From assembly GCA_036785325.1 (NCBI GenBank), contig JAXIVH010000001.1:12762159-12826158 (forward strand): 64,000 nucleotides of DNA, in the 5' to 3' direction. The notes under the pieces are model-generated. The model saw only the letters and a list, made by a program, of their open reading frames with translations, was not told the DNA's origin and did no database searches. The position numbers and the translations under genes are program-made. The stretch comes from Urophycis tenuis (lineage: Eukaryota > Chordata > Actinopteri > Gadiformes > Phycidae). Position 1 is the stretch's first letter, and every line of letters begins with the position of its first letter. Shown one piece after another: positions 45,600 to 56,168 of the stretch.

Positions 45600-46835
45600 A
45601 TGCCTGGTATTCGACCAATCAGAGACCGAGCACAACAGAGAGCATCCATCAGGAAATATGTGAGCATTGCTTTTCTTTGTTGTACGTTATATCACATATG
45701 TAACTGTAGTAAATCTTACTGTTACTCTTACTCTTTACAATTGCACATACTCGCGACCACCTTTGTATTTTTATTTAGATTTTCGATACTTATATTTTTA
45801 TATATTTATATTTATATTTGCATGCTGTCTAGCACCGGGGATCGAGGGAAACTGCATTTCGGTTTTTGTGTATGGCCTGTACATTCATGAAAACTGACAA
45901 TAAAGTTTACTTGAACTTGAACTTGAACTAAATATTAGGCCTATCTTTAATTCAAAACGTGGCATAGGGAAGCGTGGTCTGAGCAGAAAACAGTGTGCTG
46001 TCGTGCCTCTTCAGGTGGAGCTCAATGCGCTCACTTTCACTGAGTGTCAGTTGCCAAACTGCGGCACAGGTTTTAGCATCTGCTTTCTTACTATGTATTG
46101 TAGCTATTGGCATTTCATTGCTTTGTCGGTCAAACGACAATTTCGCCACAACATGCCCTTTTTCTCTTATTTGCTCTATTTTTATGTGTGCCTCATTTTT
46201 TTCATTTTGCAAATACACAGCTTATTTGGACATTGCGTGAGTGACACATTGCATGTGTCACTTACATGAGTTTAATCTCAATATTCGTCTTGCATTTGAA
46301 AGATGTATCTTGTATTTCTCAAGTCACACATCAGTGGGGCTGCAATCAGAACCGTGCGTCTGGCTGAACTTAAGGGCTACCTTCAGACCCTCAGTTCAGG
46401 GTTCTTTGAGGGGTTTCAAAAGGGAAGGCCTAAGCGATTTGGTCACACTATCAGAGGAGACAAGGTAAGATATTTGAATAATGGGAACAATGACACAAAC
46501 CTACCTAATGATATAATGATAGGAAGGAACAAAGAGCTGAGATCATACTGTGCATGGCAGTGAGCCAGGAACAGGAATGTTCTTGACAAGGTTCATTATG
46601 TACTATATATTACGAGTTGAAAGACATTAATTTGAGAGACTTTTCATAATTTTTGTATATTTTATATATTGTATATTCTATATACATACAGAACACAGTT
46701 ATATTTCACATTGGTGCTATCTGCCAGGTGCATGCGTCTCTACGCAAAGTATCTTCTCATCTTAATCAGCCTTTAATAAGAGAGCGGTTGAGGTTCATGT
46801 ATGCACCCTATTATAACAAATTTATATTACCATGA
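45600..46835 (+). CDS. Candidate three-exon small gene, unknown product
   Basis: Three exons join in phase 0: 45600-45659 (ATG; MPGIRPIRDRAQQRASIRKY; donor AT|GTGAGC), 46324-46464 (acceptor TTTCTCAAG; contains AELKGYLQTLSSGFFEGFQ and GRPKRFGHTIRGDK; donor AAG|GTAAGA) and 46728-46835 (acceptor TATCTGCCAG; contains VHASLRKVSSHLNQPL; stop TGA). The product would be 102 residues, very basic, with no signal peptide or known domain. The second and third junctions are good consensus sites; the first donor is weaker. A retroposon tail lies in its first intron. This could be chance: the exons are short and no family is recognised. An alternative phase-0 last exon starts after TGTTCCAG at 47006 and ends in a stop at 47081. 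Confidence 0.25.
45780..45935 (+). mobile_element. Retroposon 3' tail
   Basis: Reads GCACCGGGGATCGAGGGAAA, then TGACAATAAAGTTTACTTG followed by a short (AACTTG)n run. This is the typical end of a fish non-LTR element; the 5' limit is unclear. Confidence 0.5.
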
Positions 46836-47059
46836 ATACAAATGCAATGTCATGTAACATAGGTAACATAACATATACATCATCAGATTTTTATGTGTAG
46901 TAGGCCTATATGTATAAGCTTCTTACATGAGTTCAATCCAACACAATTAACAAAATGCCCTTTTAAACATAAATCACATGTCGTTATTTATGAGTCTGTG
47001 TTCCAGGCTCCCTGCAGTGCAGCAACACTTCATTCCAATACAAATCAGCCTCAGCAGAC

Positions 47060-47485
47060 CGTCAGAGCACTGTATCTGTGATCGCCATTCATCTGCATTC
47101 ATCTGAACCACACCATGTTTGTTGGACTGTACAGTCTTAGCCTCTTTCATGTGGTCTGCATTATTTCTTCGGTCGAGTCTTTCTGTGGTCCACCGTAAAT
47201 ATTGTTCGCTGTGTTGTTTTTCGCAAATTGCAAGATATGCTGATCTTATTAAATACGCTTTCTTGTAAAACTTTTGTTTCAGTTGTATATACACAGTTTT
47301 TGTAAGCATTATTTTTGGAATTGTGACTTTTAGCCCCCCCCCCCCCATTAATGTTTGCAAATGATTAAATCATTCGTTGTTATGAAAGATACCTATACTG
47401 TTCCTTCGGGCTGTCACTTTTCACTCTATAAGGGACACTCCAAATATTATTATCTAATATTGTTATCTGCTCCGTTTTGACACCA
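47060..47485. other. Intergenic sequence, no gene seen
   Basis: Contains a short poly-C run (47334-47346) and nothing else recognised on either strand. Confidence 0.4.
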
Positions 47486-47850
47486 CAGTGGTGGAACGAG
47501 TCCCCCGCCAATGTCAGGACTGCAGAGTCACTCCCCACCTTACGGGAGAGACTCAAGACTCACTTGTTCAGAGTTCACCTGTGAACTCTGCATAACATCC
47601 ATTCCCTATTTAAAAAAAAAAAAAAAAAAAAAAACTACCCTCATGCATGTTGTACGTCTTGGCACTTTATAATCGCATTTGCAACTTGGCACTTAGTCAG
47701 ATATATTGCATACTAGCAATGGTTAGCCTAGCAATTGAAATGCTTGAAACTTGTTCTGGTGACTTTCTTACTGTATTAGCAGCAATGAAATGTTTCACCT
47801 TCTTATGACTAATGCGTCTGTTAAATGCCCTCAATGTAAATGTAAATTGC
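47486..47850 (+). mobile_element. L2-type LINE 3' end fragment
   Basis: Positions 47491-47583 translate to WNESPANVRTAESLPTLRER then LKTHLFRVHL and a stop. This is the conserved C-terminal tail seen after reverse transcriptase in fish L2-like LINEs (pattern WNxLP...VR...S...F/LxxxLKTHLF). A poly-A run (47611-47633) interrupts the sequence, and AATGCGTCTGTTAAATGCCC with (ATGTAA)n marks the 3' tail near 47810-47845. Confidence 0.65.
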
Positions 47851-48393
47851 GCACAATTATTGTGTGCATATTTAATCTACTTGTTATACTTAAAAATAAT
47901 TGTTTCAGAACAGTACAATTTGGCCTCATTGAATCAGACTATGTCCCTCTGTCTTTGGTGCTACTCCGCCTTGAGTTTAGTTTTCAGTGTTGGGTTTCTG
48001 TGTAGGGTTAGTGCAATATAATAGAGACACCAGAAGAGGGCTGTAGTACCTTACAGACTGTCCAAAACTGGACCTGGTTCTGGTCGGGATGGAGGTTGCA
48101 CCATCTATTACTCCCAGACTTCCATCCCAGAGCAAAATAGCACCAATAGCGTAATACATACAGATGACGTCATTTTAATCAAATCAAATTAGAGTAAGCA
48201 GGCCTGCAAAGAACTAAAGAAAGTGAGAAAAGAGAGGACAGACAAGATATTCCACAGTAGAGGCGTAGTACCAGCATACTTTAAGAATGTGCCACCAGTA
48301 TTAAAGTCATGTAAAAAAAAATGTTATTGAAGTGTTGTGTTGCCCCTGATAGTGGGTTAGAGGAGAGTGAAAACAAATGAGGATATATTAATC

Positions 48394-48563
48394 TGGGGCG
48401 GCAGTAGCTCAGTGGATATAGTGGGTGGACAGAGCTGATCATCCACTAACCGTAGGGTCGGCGGTTCGATCCCCCCCTCCAACTGTCCACATGTCAAACC
48501 CCACAAAATGTACTGATTGTAAGTCGCTTTGGAAAAAAGTGTCTGCTATGCTAAATGCCACTC
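48394..48563 (+). mobile_element. tRNA-derived SINE
   Basis: Head resembles a tRNA gene: A-box-like TAGCTCAGTGG and B-box GGTTCGATCC, the internal promoters for RNA polymerase III. The body ends with TAAGTCGCTTTGGAAAAAAG then GTCTGC...TAAATG, the 3' tail shared by many teleost SINEs and L2-type LINEs. Confidence 0.75.
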
Positions 48564-48653
48564 TTTTGTTCATTTGTGCCCCTCGGTCAGTCTTTTGTCC
48601 CTCGGAGGACGTGCTCATCACAGTGCTTTGGTTTGTCTGCCTTGAGTTGAGCT

Positions 48654-48904
48654 TGTTGGCGCAGCAGCCATTTCACCAGCCAAGGTTCGGATAAGCCTGG
48701 ATCAATACAATATACAGAGGAAACAAAAAGGACGTAAAGCAAGTAGCGTGGTGTATACACACCAACTGAATCACCAGAGTGAGCCAGCTGGTTCTCATTT
48801 ACTAGAAACGCAATCAACACGTACACACCCACATGATTGTGATTGACAGGTCATCAATGCATGTCGTCAGATAAATGAGCATTCAAGAACAGCAATGTTC
48901 AACA
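48654..48904 (-). repeat. Copia 3' LTR
   Basis: 251 bp, four substitutions from the 5' LTR (for example TATACAGAGG here against TATACGGAGG). Preceded on the left by the target duplication GAGCT. Confidence 0.95.
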
Positions 48905-48915
48905 CCCCCACTTGC
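48905..48915 (-). promoter_or_regulatory. Copia polypurine tract
   Basis: The minus strand reads GCAAGTGGGGG immediately before the 3' LTR. A purine run at this place primes plus-strand DNA synthesis in LTR elements. Confidence 0.75.
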
Positions 48916-48961
48916 TCTTATTCTGAAAACTTTGTTCACTTTTTTTTTTTTCTTTAACATT

Positions 48962-50742
48962 TTAACAAACACCAAAAATAAAATACATAAACCTCTCCAT
49001 CGTGACCTTAGATACAGGTTTAGTAAATATATCAGCTACCATATCTGCTGTTGGACAGTATTCAATAACAATTCTACCATAACTGACTGCAGATCTCACA
49101 AAATGATATTTTATGTCAACATGTTTACACCTTTGTCGACACACAGGATTCTTTGAAAGTGCTATTGCCCCTTGGTTGTCTTCAAAGATTGTTAATGGTT
49201 CAGCATAATCAAAGTCATTGTCCATTCCCTTCAATAATTGTACCAGATAAAAACACTCCTGTGTAGCAGCCGCCAATGCCATGTATTCGGCTTCACATGT
49301 GGATAAAGCAAATGTACTTTGTTTCTTAGACTTCCAAGAAATAACAGGGCCTGTCTTACATAGACTAAAACAATACCCAGTAGTGCTTCTTCTGTCATTT
49401 TGATCAGCTGCCCAATCAGCATCACAATATGCAACAAGTTTGAGTTTTGAATCACTTCTTTTATAACACAATTCCTGTTCAACAGTTCCCTTTAAATATC
49501 TTAACACATGTTTAGCTGTTACCATATGTTGCTCTTTTGGATCGGCTAAGTGTTGAGACAACTTACTGACAATAAAACTTAGATCTGGTCTAGTACATGC
49601 CATAACATAGATCAAGCTGCCCACCACTTCACGATACCTTTTCTGATCAACAGATTCACTTTCTTTGTCAAAATGTTATACTCGCATGGAGTCGATCTTG
49701 CCTTGCAGTCAGACATGTCAAACCTTTGCAAAATGTTCTTGATGTACCTTTTCTGGTTCATCTTTATTTCACCATCTGTCTGTGTGAAATCAATACCAAG
49801 AAAGTAGTTTATCTTGCCAATATCTTTCATCTTGAATTTGTTTCCCAACATTTCTTTCACATTTTGGATGGTTTGACTGTCGCTTCCTGCAATGATAAGA
49901 TCATCAACCCAGATTATCAAAATAATCTTTTCACTTTTAGATGTTTCTTTACTGTACACACAGTGGTCAGCAGGATTTCGAACAAAACTATTTTCACTTA
50001 GAAAATCATGCAGCATTTTATAACAATTCCTTCCTGACTGTTTTAAACCATACAGTGATTTGTTAAGTTTGCAGACTAGTTTCTCTCCTGTCTCTGACTT
50101 AACCTCAAATCCCTCTGGTTGTTCCATGTACAGCTCACAGTCTATAGGAGCATGCAAATATGCCGTCTTGACATCCATTTGATGCATCTGTAAATTGTGT
50201 TGTACAGCAATTTGCATTAGACTTCGCACTGATGTCATATTAGCAGTTGGAGAAAAGGTTTCTTTATAATCAATACCAGAAACTTGACTATAACCTTTAG
50301 CTACATACCTTGCTTTGTAAGTTTTACCTGGGTTTTCTTTGATTGTGTAAACCCATCTGCCCCCCACTGCATGTTTACCCTCAGGCAGTGTGGTCAGAGT
50401 AAATGTGTCGTTTTCTTTCAGTGACTCAATTTCCTCTTCCATAGCTTTAGACCATAACTCTGAGTTTAGTGAAGCCATAGCCTCCTTCACTGTTTTAGGA
50501 ACATCACAAATGACTCGATAACAATAATAAAGAGTTAGTTCTTCTTGGACATCAGATTTAACTTGGCACTCATAGTCTTTTAAATATTGAGGTGGTCTCT
50601 CCCTTTTTGGATAAGTAGTAACCTGGCTACTTTGACCTTCAGCTGTCTCAGTGTTAGCCAAATCACACTCTGTCTTGTCCTGTGACTCTTTTGGAATTTC
50701 CTTTACCTGTTCAACTTTTGGTTGGGGTACAGCTCTCCTCAT
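48962..50742 (-). pseudogene. Copia reverse transcriptase and RNase H, frameshifted
   Basis: Same frame as integrase but cut off from it by TAG (50824-50826) and TGA (50758-50760). The RVT_2 domain is clear: WVYTIKENPGKTYKARYVAK, QMDVKTAYLHAPI, and the catalytic WVDDLIIAGS near 49880-49910. A single-base-type frameshift near 49675 moves the frame; the other frame continues with GSLIYVMACTRPDLSF and RNase H (YCDADWAADQNDRRSTTGY, STCEAEYMA, EDNQGAIALSKNP), ending with a stop at 48962. Confidence 0.85.
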
Positions 50743-50826
50743 AGTGAAATTTTCATCTCAAACCTCTGAGTCTTGCTCTGTTTGAGTCTGACTCTCACTG
50801 ACATTTTTAGTGATAAATTTAACCTA

Positions 50827-51891
50827 TCTATTTTTGACTACTTTACCTGTGTTTGGATAAAACACCAAATAAGCTGGGCTGTTCTTGTCATAGCCTACAA
50901 AAATACCATTTTCACACCTTGAATCCAACTTTTTCTTGTCTTGCTTGTAAGCATAGCATGGTGACCCAAATGTTCTCATTTTAGACAGGTTAGGCTTCTT
51001 TCCTGTCAACATTTGATAAGGTGTCTGTCCCACTCGTTTGTTGTAACACCTGTTTCGAATAACAGCAGCAGTCATAACTGCATATGTCCACAACTCTTTT
51101 GGTAAGTGACTCTCAATGAGCATGCATCTTGCCATTTCAAACAGTGTTCTCCAATTTCTCTCAGCTGTCCCATTCTGGTGGGGTGAATGAGGAGCCGAGG
51201 TCTCATGTCTGATAGCATTTTTGCTTAGCAGTGTTTGAAAATGGCTAGAAGTATACTCAGTCCCACAATCTGACCTGATGCATTTAATTTTACCATAAGG
51301 TGAAACGTCAGCAATGAACTTCTCTGTAGCTTTGACTGTGTCACTTTTAGACTTTAAGAAATAAACAAAAGTTGCACCAGAATAGTCATCAGTAAATGCT
51401 AGAGTATATCTGAAACCATCTTTAGCAGTAGGATCAATAGGTCCTGACAAATCTGTGTGTACCAGGTCAAGTGCATTTTTAGCTTTAGCATCTGGCTCCC
51501 TGCTTCTGCTCTGAGCAAATTTTCCCTCTGTGCACACTTCACATGACAACTTAGAAGTATCAACTTTGCCTTTAATTGCCATACCCTCAGTGACATTTTG
51601 CAATTTCAATACATCTTCGTAGTTGCAGTGGCCTAGAATTTCATGCCATGTCTTAATATCGTAGCACCCATGACATTCATCAACATCGACATTTTCGTCA
51701 TTAATGGTGTTCAAATAAAACAGCCTATCATACACCTTAATGTCAAATGTCGTACCGTTCTTGTGGATGAGCTTGCTTTGTCCCTCTTTGAATACGACTG
51801 TGGCTCGCTTGGATGTTGCTGCTTTGACTGAGAAAATGTCTTGGGGAAAAGACGGAATGTAAAGCACCCCCGTAAGCTCCGTCTCCACCTC
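50827..51891 (-). pseudogene. Copia integrase region
   Basis: Same frame as the protease part, separated by one TGA. It begins ETELTGVLYIPSF, then carries the HHCC zinc-binding GAG-pre-integrase region (WHEILGHCNYEDVLKL, later SCEVCTEGK). The catalytic core follows: HTDLSGP (first Asp), RSDCGTEY (second Asp), and HSPHQNGTAERNWRTL (Glu). All three acidic residues are present. It ends at TAG (50824-50826). Integrase inserts the cDNA into the host genome. Confidence 0.85.
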
Positions 51892-51894
51892 TCA

Positions 51895-53026
51895 ACCCGT
51901 TGTGTCTCTCAGCCAAACTTTAGCAGCACCTCTCTTCAGCACAATGCCAGAGGCCCTCACTCCATCAGCCAACTCAAGGACATGTTTTCTTGGCTCAAAC
52001 TGCTCATCAAAGTTCTTGAACTTGCTCTCGTCGGTAACGATGTGCGATGTGGCGCCGGTGTCGACCATGAGCCCTTGCTGCTTCAGTCCACTGCCCCAGT
52101 CGCTGTCTACCTGGCCCACCTTGAAGGCAAATGTGTGGTGGTCGCCGTGGTCCTCCTCGTCCATGGCCTGCTTCACGTTGTCTCGCCGTCCTCGCCGCCT
52201 GCAGTTCGCGTCTTTGTGCGTGGAACTTTTGCAAAAACTGCACCACCGGCTCTGCTCCCAGCCTGCAATGCACTCGCGGGCTCGGTGGCCCTTCTGCCCA
52301 CAGTTGTAACAGACCAGCAGCTTAGCGTCAAAGTCTTTGCTTTTTACTTTCATAACATCACCGGAGTTGGCACCAAACTTCTCAGTGCTCTCATAGCTCC
52401 GCAGCTTGGTCTTGAATTTGGCGAAGGTGATCTTCTCATCGCTTTGTGTAACGTGGATGGAAAACGGTTTGTATGAATCTGGCAGCCCCTTCAGAATCAT
52501 AGCAATCAATAAGCCGTCACTCACAGTCTCATCTGCGTTTCTCAGTGCAGTGATAGCAGTCTCTGCTCGAATAATATAATCTGTGACGCTCTCGTTAGCA
52601 GCCTTCTGGAGTGAAGTGTACAGCATACGCTGTGTACAGGGATATCACTCTTGGTTTTCCCTTACCAGCATAGTGATCCCTCAGAATCTGCAACGCCTTT
52701 CTCCCATCATCTGCTGCGTCCCGCATCACGAGAGACAAACTTTTGTCGTCCAACAACTGAATAAGTTCAGCATACGCTTCCTCATTTTTTTCGGCGTGTT
52801 CTGCGGCTCTCTCGGCTCTGTCGTCCGCACTCTCCTCCTCGTCGTCAAAGACAGGCTCTTTCAATATAGTGCTTTTCAGCCCTTGCAACCGCATGTGTGC
52901 GAGAAACTTCGTTTCCCACAACTCAAAGTTCTTTTCATCTCCGTCAAAACACAATCGACTCCACCTGCTTCCGAGATCCTTTCTGGGCCCATAACCTGTT
53001 GGCGCAGCAGCCATTTCACCAGCCAA
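51895..53026 (-). pseudogene. Copia gag and protease region, frameshifted
   Basis: The N-terminal part (53026 to about 52640) reads MAGEMAAAPTGYGPRK and continues in the UBN2-like capsid style (RLCFDGDEKNFELWETKFLA). Near 52620-52640 the frame breaks, where CTGTACAC is present twice around an extra AGCGTATG (16 bases). The second frame (from about 52626) carries two zinc knuckles, CYNCGQKGHRAREC and CSFCKSSTHKDANC, both CX2CX4HX4C. It then carries the aspartic protease active site DTGATSH near 52040-52062. It ends at an in-frame TGA (51892-51894) before integrase. Gag packages RNA; protease matures the polyprotein. Confidence 0.85.
52981..52996 (-). promoter_or_regulatory. Copia primer-binding site for initiator tRNA-Met anticodon arm
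   Basis: Directly after the 5' LTR the minus strand reads GGTTATGGGCCCAGAA. Its first 14 bases are complementary to CTGGGCCCATAACC, the anticodon arm of eukaryotic initiator tRNA-Met, not its 3' end. Drosophila copia is known to prime from a half-tRNA cut in this arm. Confidence 0.85.
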
Positions 53027-53247
53027 GGTTCGGATAAGCCTGGATCAATACAATATACGGAGGAAACAAAAAGGACGCAAAGCAAGTAGCGTGGTGTATA
53101 CACACCAACTGAATCACCAGAGTGAGCCAGCTGGTTCTCATTTACTAGAAACGCAATCAACACGTACACGCCCACATGATTGTGATTGACAGGTCATCAA
53201 TGCATGACGTCAGATAAATGAGCATTCAAGAACAGCAATGTTCAACA
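52997..53247 (-). repeat. Copia 5' LTR
   Basis: 251 bp. On the minus strand it begins TGTTGAACATTG and ends GCGCCAACA. The candidate gag ATG codons (53024-53026, 53012-53014) lie inside it, near its 3' end. Confidence 0.95.
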
Positions 53248-53965
53248 GAGCTTCTGTGCCCGTTCTGGACCACTCAGGTTCAGCAAACCCTCTGAACTCC
53301 GTCTCTGTAGCAGGTTCCCTTCATCCCTGGTGCCACTCTGAGTGGCCAAGGGGCAAGCCCTGGCCGTTCAGAAGAGGACTTTCACTACTTCCAACCGCTG
53401 TGTCCCACATCTGATATTACTTATCTGGGGGCATGCTAGCCATGACATTTCTGCCAGCGTCAACCTTCCCCTGACGCAGAGTGTAGAAGAAATGTGCCCA
53501 TGGTATGACAAATAGATATATGTTCTCTCACTTGGGCAAGTGATGACTAATATCTTCCTGTTCCGGAGGCTTACTCCTGAAGCCTGATGTTCCTGCCCAC
53601 ATGTTGCATGTAAACACACACACAGTCTAATCTGGAAAGGTAGTGGAAGTCAAAGAACAAGTTGAAAAAGAGAAGCATTATGTACAATTATTTACTTCAT
53701 AGTAAGACCAGTGTTTCTGGTAGGAGACACAAACATCAACTGGTAAATAGTAAACAATATAAAGGTTTATGATTAAGAGGCAATCATGGTGAAGGAGATT
53801 GCATGTAGCAATCATTAAAACACATGAACCAACTTGAGACTATTAATTAGCAAAAATTTAAAAAAAATGTGGAGCATGTATTTGAGATATTCTGATGCTA
53901 AATATGTCGTTCACATAGGACAGGGCTTCAGCGGCTCTCTGTAACACGAGACCAGGCTTCCCATA
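53248..53965. other. Right flank of the copia insertion, unassigned
   Basis: Before the insertion this sequence was continuous with 48564-48653. No gene or known repeat is recognised in either half. Confidence 0.4.
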
Positions 53966-53974
53966 CCAGGATTT

Positions 53975-54032
53975 AGGTCTAGTTTGGTCTAGTTTGGTCT
54001 AGTGAGGTCTAATGAGGTATAGTGAGGTCAGC
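53975..54032 (+). repeat. Short minisatellite of 10-base units
   Basis: Degenerate repeats of the type GGTCTAGTTT / GGTCTAGTGA / GGTATAGTGA, about five copies. Confidence 0.7.
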
Positions 54033-54480
54033 AGTACACAACTTACAGGCTCACAACCCCATTTTAAGATCAGAAGATTGGGACCCCGACTTGCATCCCT
54101 GTGTCCCCACACCCATCTCACTGAAACATAGACATGACGTGACAGCGAAGTAAGAGGGGCGAAGACAGAGAACAAGCAAGGTGAGTGTGAGTTAACGTGA
54201 GCAAGGGCAGGATCTGCTTCATTGTTCTGGTGTTTCATCAGGGTGGCCATTCATCTTGAAGTACGAGCCTGGCAGCGAGGACTGCTGTGGATGGAACAGA
54301 GAAAGGGAAATGTCTGCTGGAAATGATAGTGAGATTAAAAATGGACAAGAGATGGATCATGGTGATCAAATATTGATGGAAGAATATAACTGGATAAAAA
54401 GGTGCAGTGAAAAATAGATAAAAACAAAAGTAAATGGTCGCTTGCTATGCATTGAACACTCTTGGCTGTGAAGCCATGTT
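54033..54480. other. Unassigned sequence
   Basis: No gene or recognisable repeat on either strand. Confidence 0.4.
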
Positions 54481-54484
54481 ATAT

Positions 54485-54640
54485 TTAGAAAGGTGTCTAG
54501 CCTGAGGATAGCCTGGGTGACTCATAGTCGAAAGGTTGTGGGTTTGACCTCTGGTGTACACGGTGAACCTGTAGGTATGCCTGTATGCCCGTAGGTAACA
54601 CACGCTCACCCCTACGTGCTCCCTAATGATATATAACAAG
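54485..54640 (+). mobile_element. Possible tRNA-related SINE
   Basis: GGGTGACTCATAGTCGAAAG followed by a B-box-like GGTTGTGGGTTTGACC resembles the tRNA-like head of a fish SINE; the rest (CACGCTCACCCCTACGTGCT then CCCTAATGATA) fits a diverged body. Boundaries are uncertain. Confidence 0.4.
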
Positions 54641-54746
54641 TGATAAAAGATGATGAATGATGAATAAAAATAAACAAAGATAAACCATATAGATCAGTGT
54701 GTATACTAATTTGTATTTAGCAGTAGACAATCACTGTTGGACAATT

Positions 54747-54750
<4 letters not shown>

Positions 54751-54793
<43 letters not shown>

Positions 54794-54858
54794 TGCGTGT
54801 GTGTGTGTGCACATGTGCGTGCGTGTGTGGGTGCGTGCGTACGTACGTGTGTGTGAGA
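54751..54858 (+). repeat. (GT)n microsatellite, compound
   Basis: An uninterrupted GT tract from about 54751 to 54790, then imperfect GTGC/GTAC variants up to 54858. Confidence 0.97.
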
Positions 54859-55216
54859 GACCGTGTGAATGCTTGACCCTCTCACTCCATTCAGAGGCCC
54901 CGCCCCCTCATTACTTCACTAAGATAAGTGGGTTAACAAGTCGGGGTCTGGAAAACATAATTTGGGTTTAAGATGACGCAAGCTATAATGCTTTCATGAG
55001 ATAAGAATCATCAGGAACCTGTAGTGAAGATGTTTAAACCATGAACACATCACGGACTCATCTCCATTTGGTGGGCTCACCATGGTCATCAGGACAATGT
55101 GTCACATTTATATACCTGCTCATGTATTCATAACTGGTGGGGCAGCACCTCATAAATAGTGTTTGCGTGACCCCAAGCCATACCTTAGGAGGGGCAGTGA
55201 CGGAGGAGGGCGGGGT
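54859..55216. other. Unassigned sequence
   Basis: Nothing recognised between the microsatellite and the minisatellite. Confidence 0.4.
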
Positions 55217-55641
55217 CAGGACCACGTCAGTGTCAGGACGTCAGTGTCAGGACCGCCTCAGAGTCAGGACCACGTCAGTGTTAGGACCAGGTCAGTGTCA
55301 GGACGTCAGTGTTAGGACCACGTCAGTGTCAGGACCATGTCAGTGTTAGGACCAGGTCAGTGTCAAGACGTCAGTGTCAGGACCACGTCAGTGTCAAGAC
55401 GTCAGTGTTAGGACCACGTCAGTGTCGGGACGTCAGTGTCAGGATCACGTCAGTGTCGGGACGTCAGTGTCAGGACGTCAGTGTCGGGACGTCAGTGTCA
55501 GGACGTCAGTGTCGGGACGTCAGTGTCAGGACGTCAGTGTCAGGACGTCAGTGTCAGGACCACGTCAGTGTCAAGACGTCAGTGTCAGGACCACGTCAGT
55601 GTTAGGACGTCAGTGTCAAGACGTCAGTGTCAGGACATCAG
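55217..55641 (+). repeat. Minisatellite, left arm, 14/17-bp units
   Basis: Alternating units GTCAGTGTCAGGAC (14 bp) and GTCAGTGTCAGGACCAC (17 bp) with T/C, G/A variants. The array is interrupted by the Gmr1-like element and resumes at 60299. Apparent open frames in it are repeat artefacts. Confidence 0.95.
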
Positions 55642-55942
55642 TGTTACGACCTGGCTCAGAGTCGCAACAAAACCAAGGAGAACACGGGACGCAGGATTGC
55701 CGAAACAAATAGTTTACTTTGAAAGTAGAAGCATGAAAGGAAATCCAATACAAAGCAAAACCCAAAGTGACAAACAAAGCAAACGGCGGACATGCGGCTT
55801 GCGTCCCCCACAAGCCCATGCGCCACATTTCCCCGAAAGTCCAGCCTTCTTAAAGGGAGCGCGTCAGATGCGGCATTAGCCAGTGTCGAAACCACGCCTA
55901 CAAGCGCTCACGGAAGCAGCGGTAGCGCTCAGGGTCGTCACA
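55642..55942 (-). repeat. Gmr1-like 3' LTR
   Basis: 301 bp with intact ends (plus strand TGTTACGACC...GGTCGTCACA). It follows ATCAG of the minisatellite. Confidence 0.9.
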
Positions 55943-56168
55943 CGCCCCCCCTAAAAAAGAAAACGCAGAGCCTCATGGGATCGTAGTTTTCCAGCCAAGT
56001 CGACATAGACCAGGAACCGGCCCATCCCACGCAAAGCCATGTCAGCCGAGGCACCCCTCTCTGCAACTCTCGAATTCCCTGTCCATCCCGCAACCATGAA
56101 GCCTAGGAGCCATTTAAGGACGGAGAAGAAAACCCCAGAGCCAAAGAGAAAAAATTAGCACCATAGCA
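55943..56168 (-). other. Gmr1-like 3' untranslated region with polypurine tract
   Basis: Next to the 3' LTR the minus strand reads CTTTTTTAGGGGGGGCG, a purine-rich tract in the position of the plus-strand primer. Nothing else is seen. Confidence 0.6.

Larger units (their letters stand above)
48654..53247 (-). mobile_element. Complete but degenerate Ty1/copia LTR retrotransposon
   Basis: Two 251-bp LTRs (48654-48904, 52997-53247), beginning TGTTG and ending CAACA, flanked by the 5-bp target duplication GAGCT (48649-48653, 53248-53252). The LTRs differ at four sites, so the insertion is fairly recent. Transcription is leftward. Domain order on the minus strand is gag, protease, integrase, reverse transcriptase, RNase H, the copia order. 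The coding region carries two frameshifts and three in-frame stops, so this copy cannot make its full polyprotein. Confidence 0.95.

Noticed and set aside
48397..48480. A functional tRNA gene
   Set aside because: It has A- and B-box-like sequence but no clean cloverleaf, and it continues into a SINE body with the teleost 3' tail.
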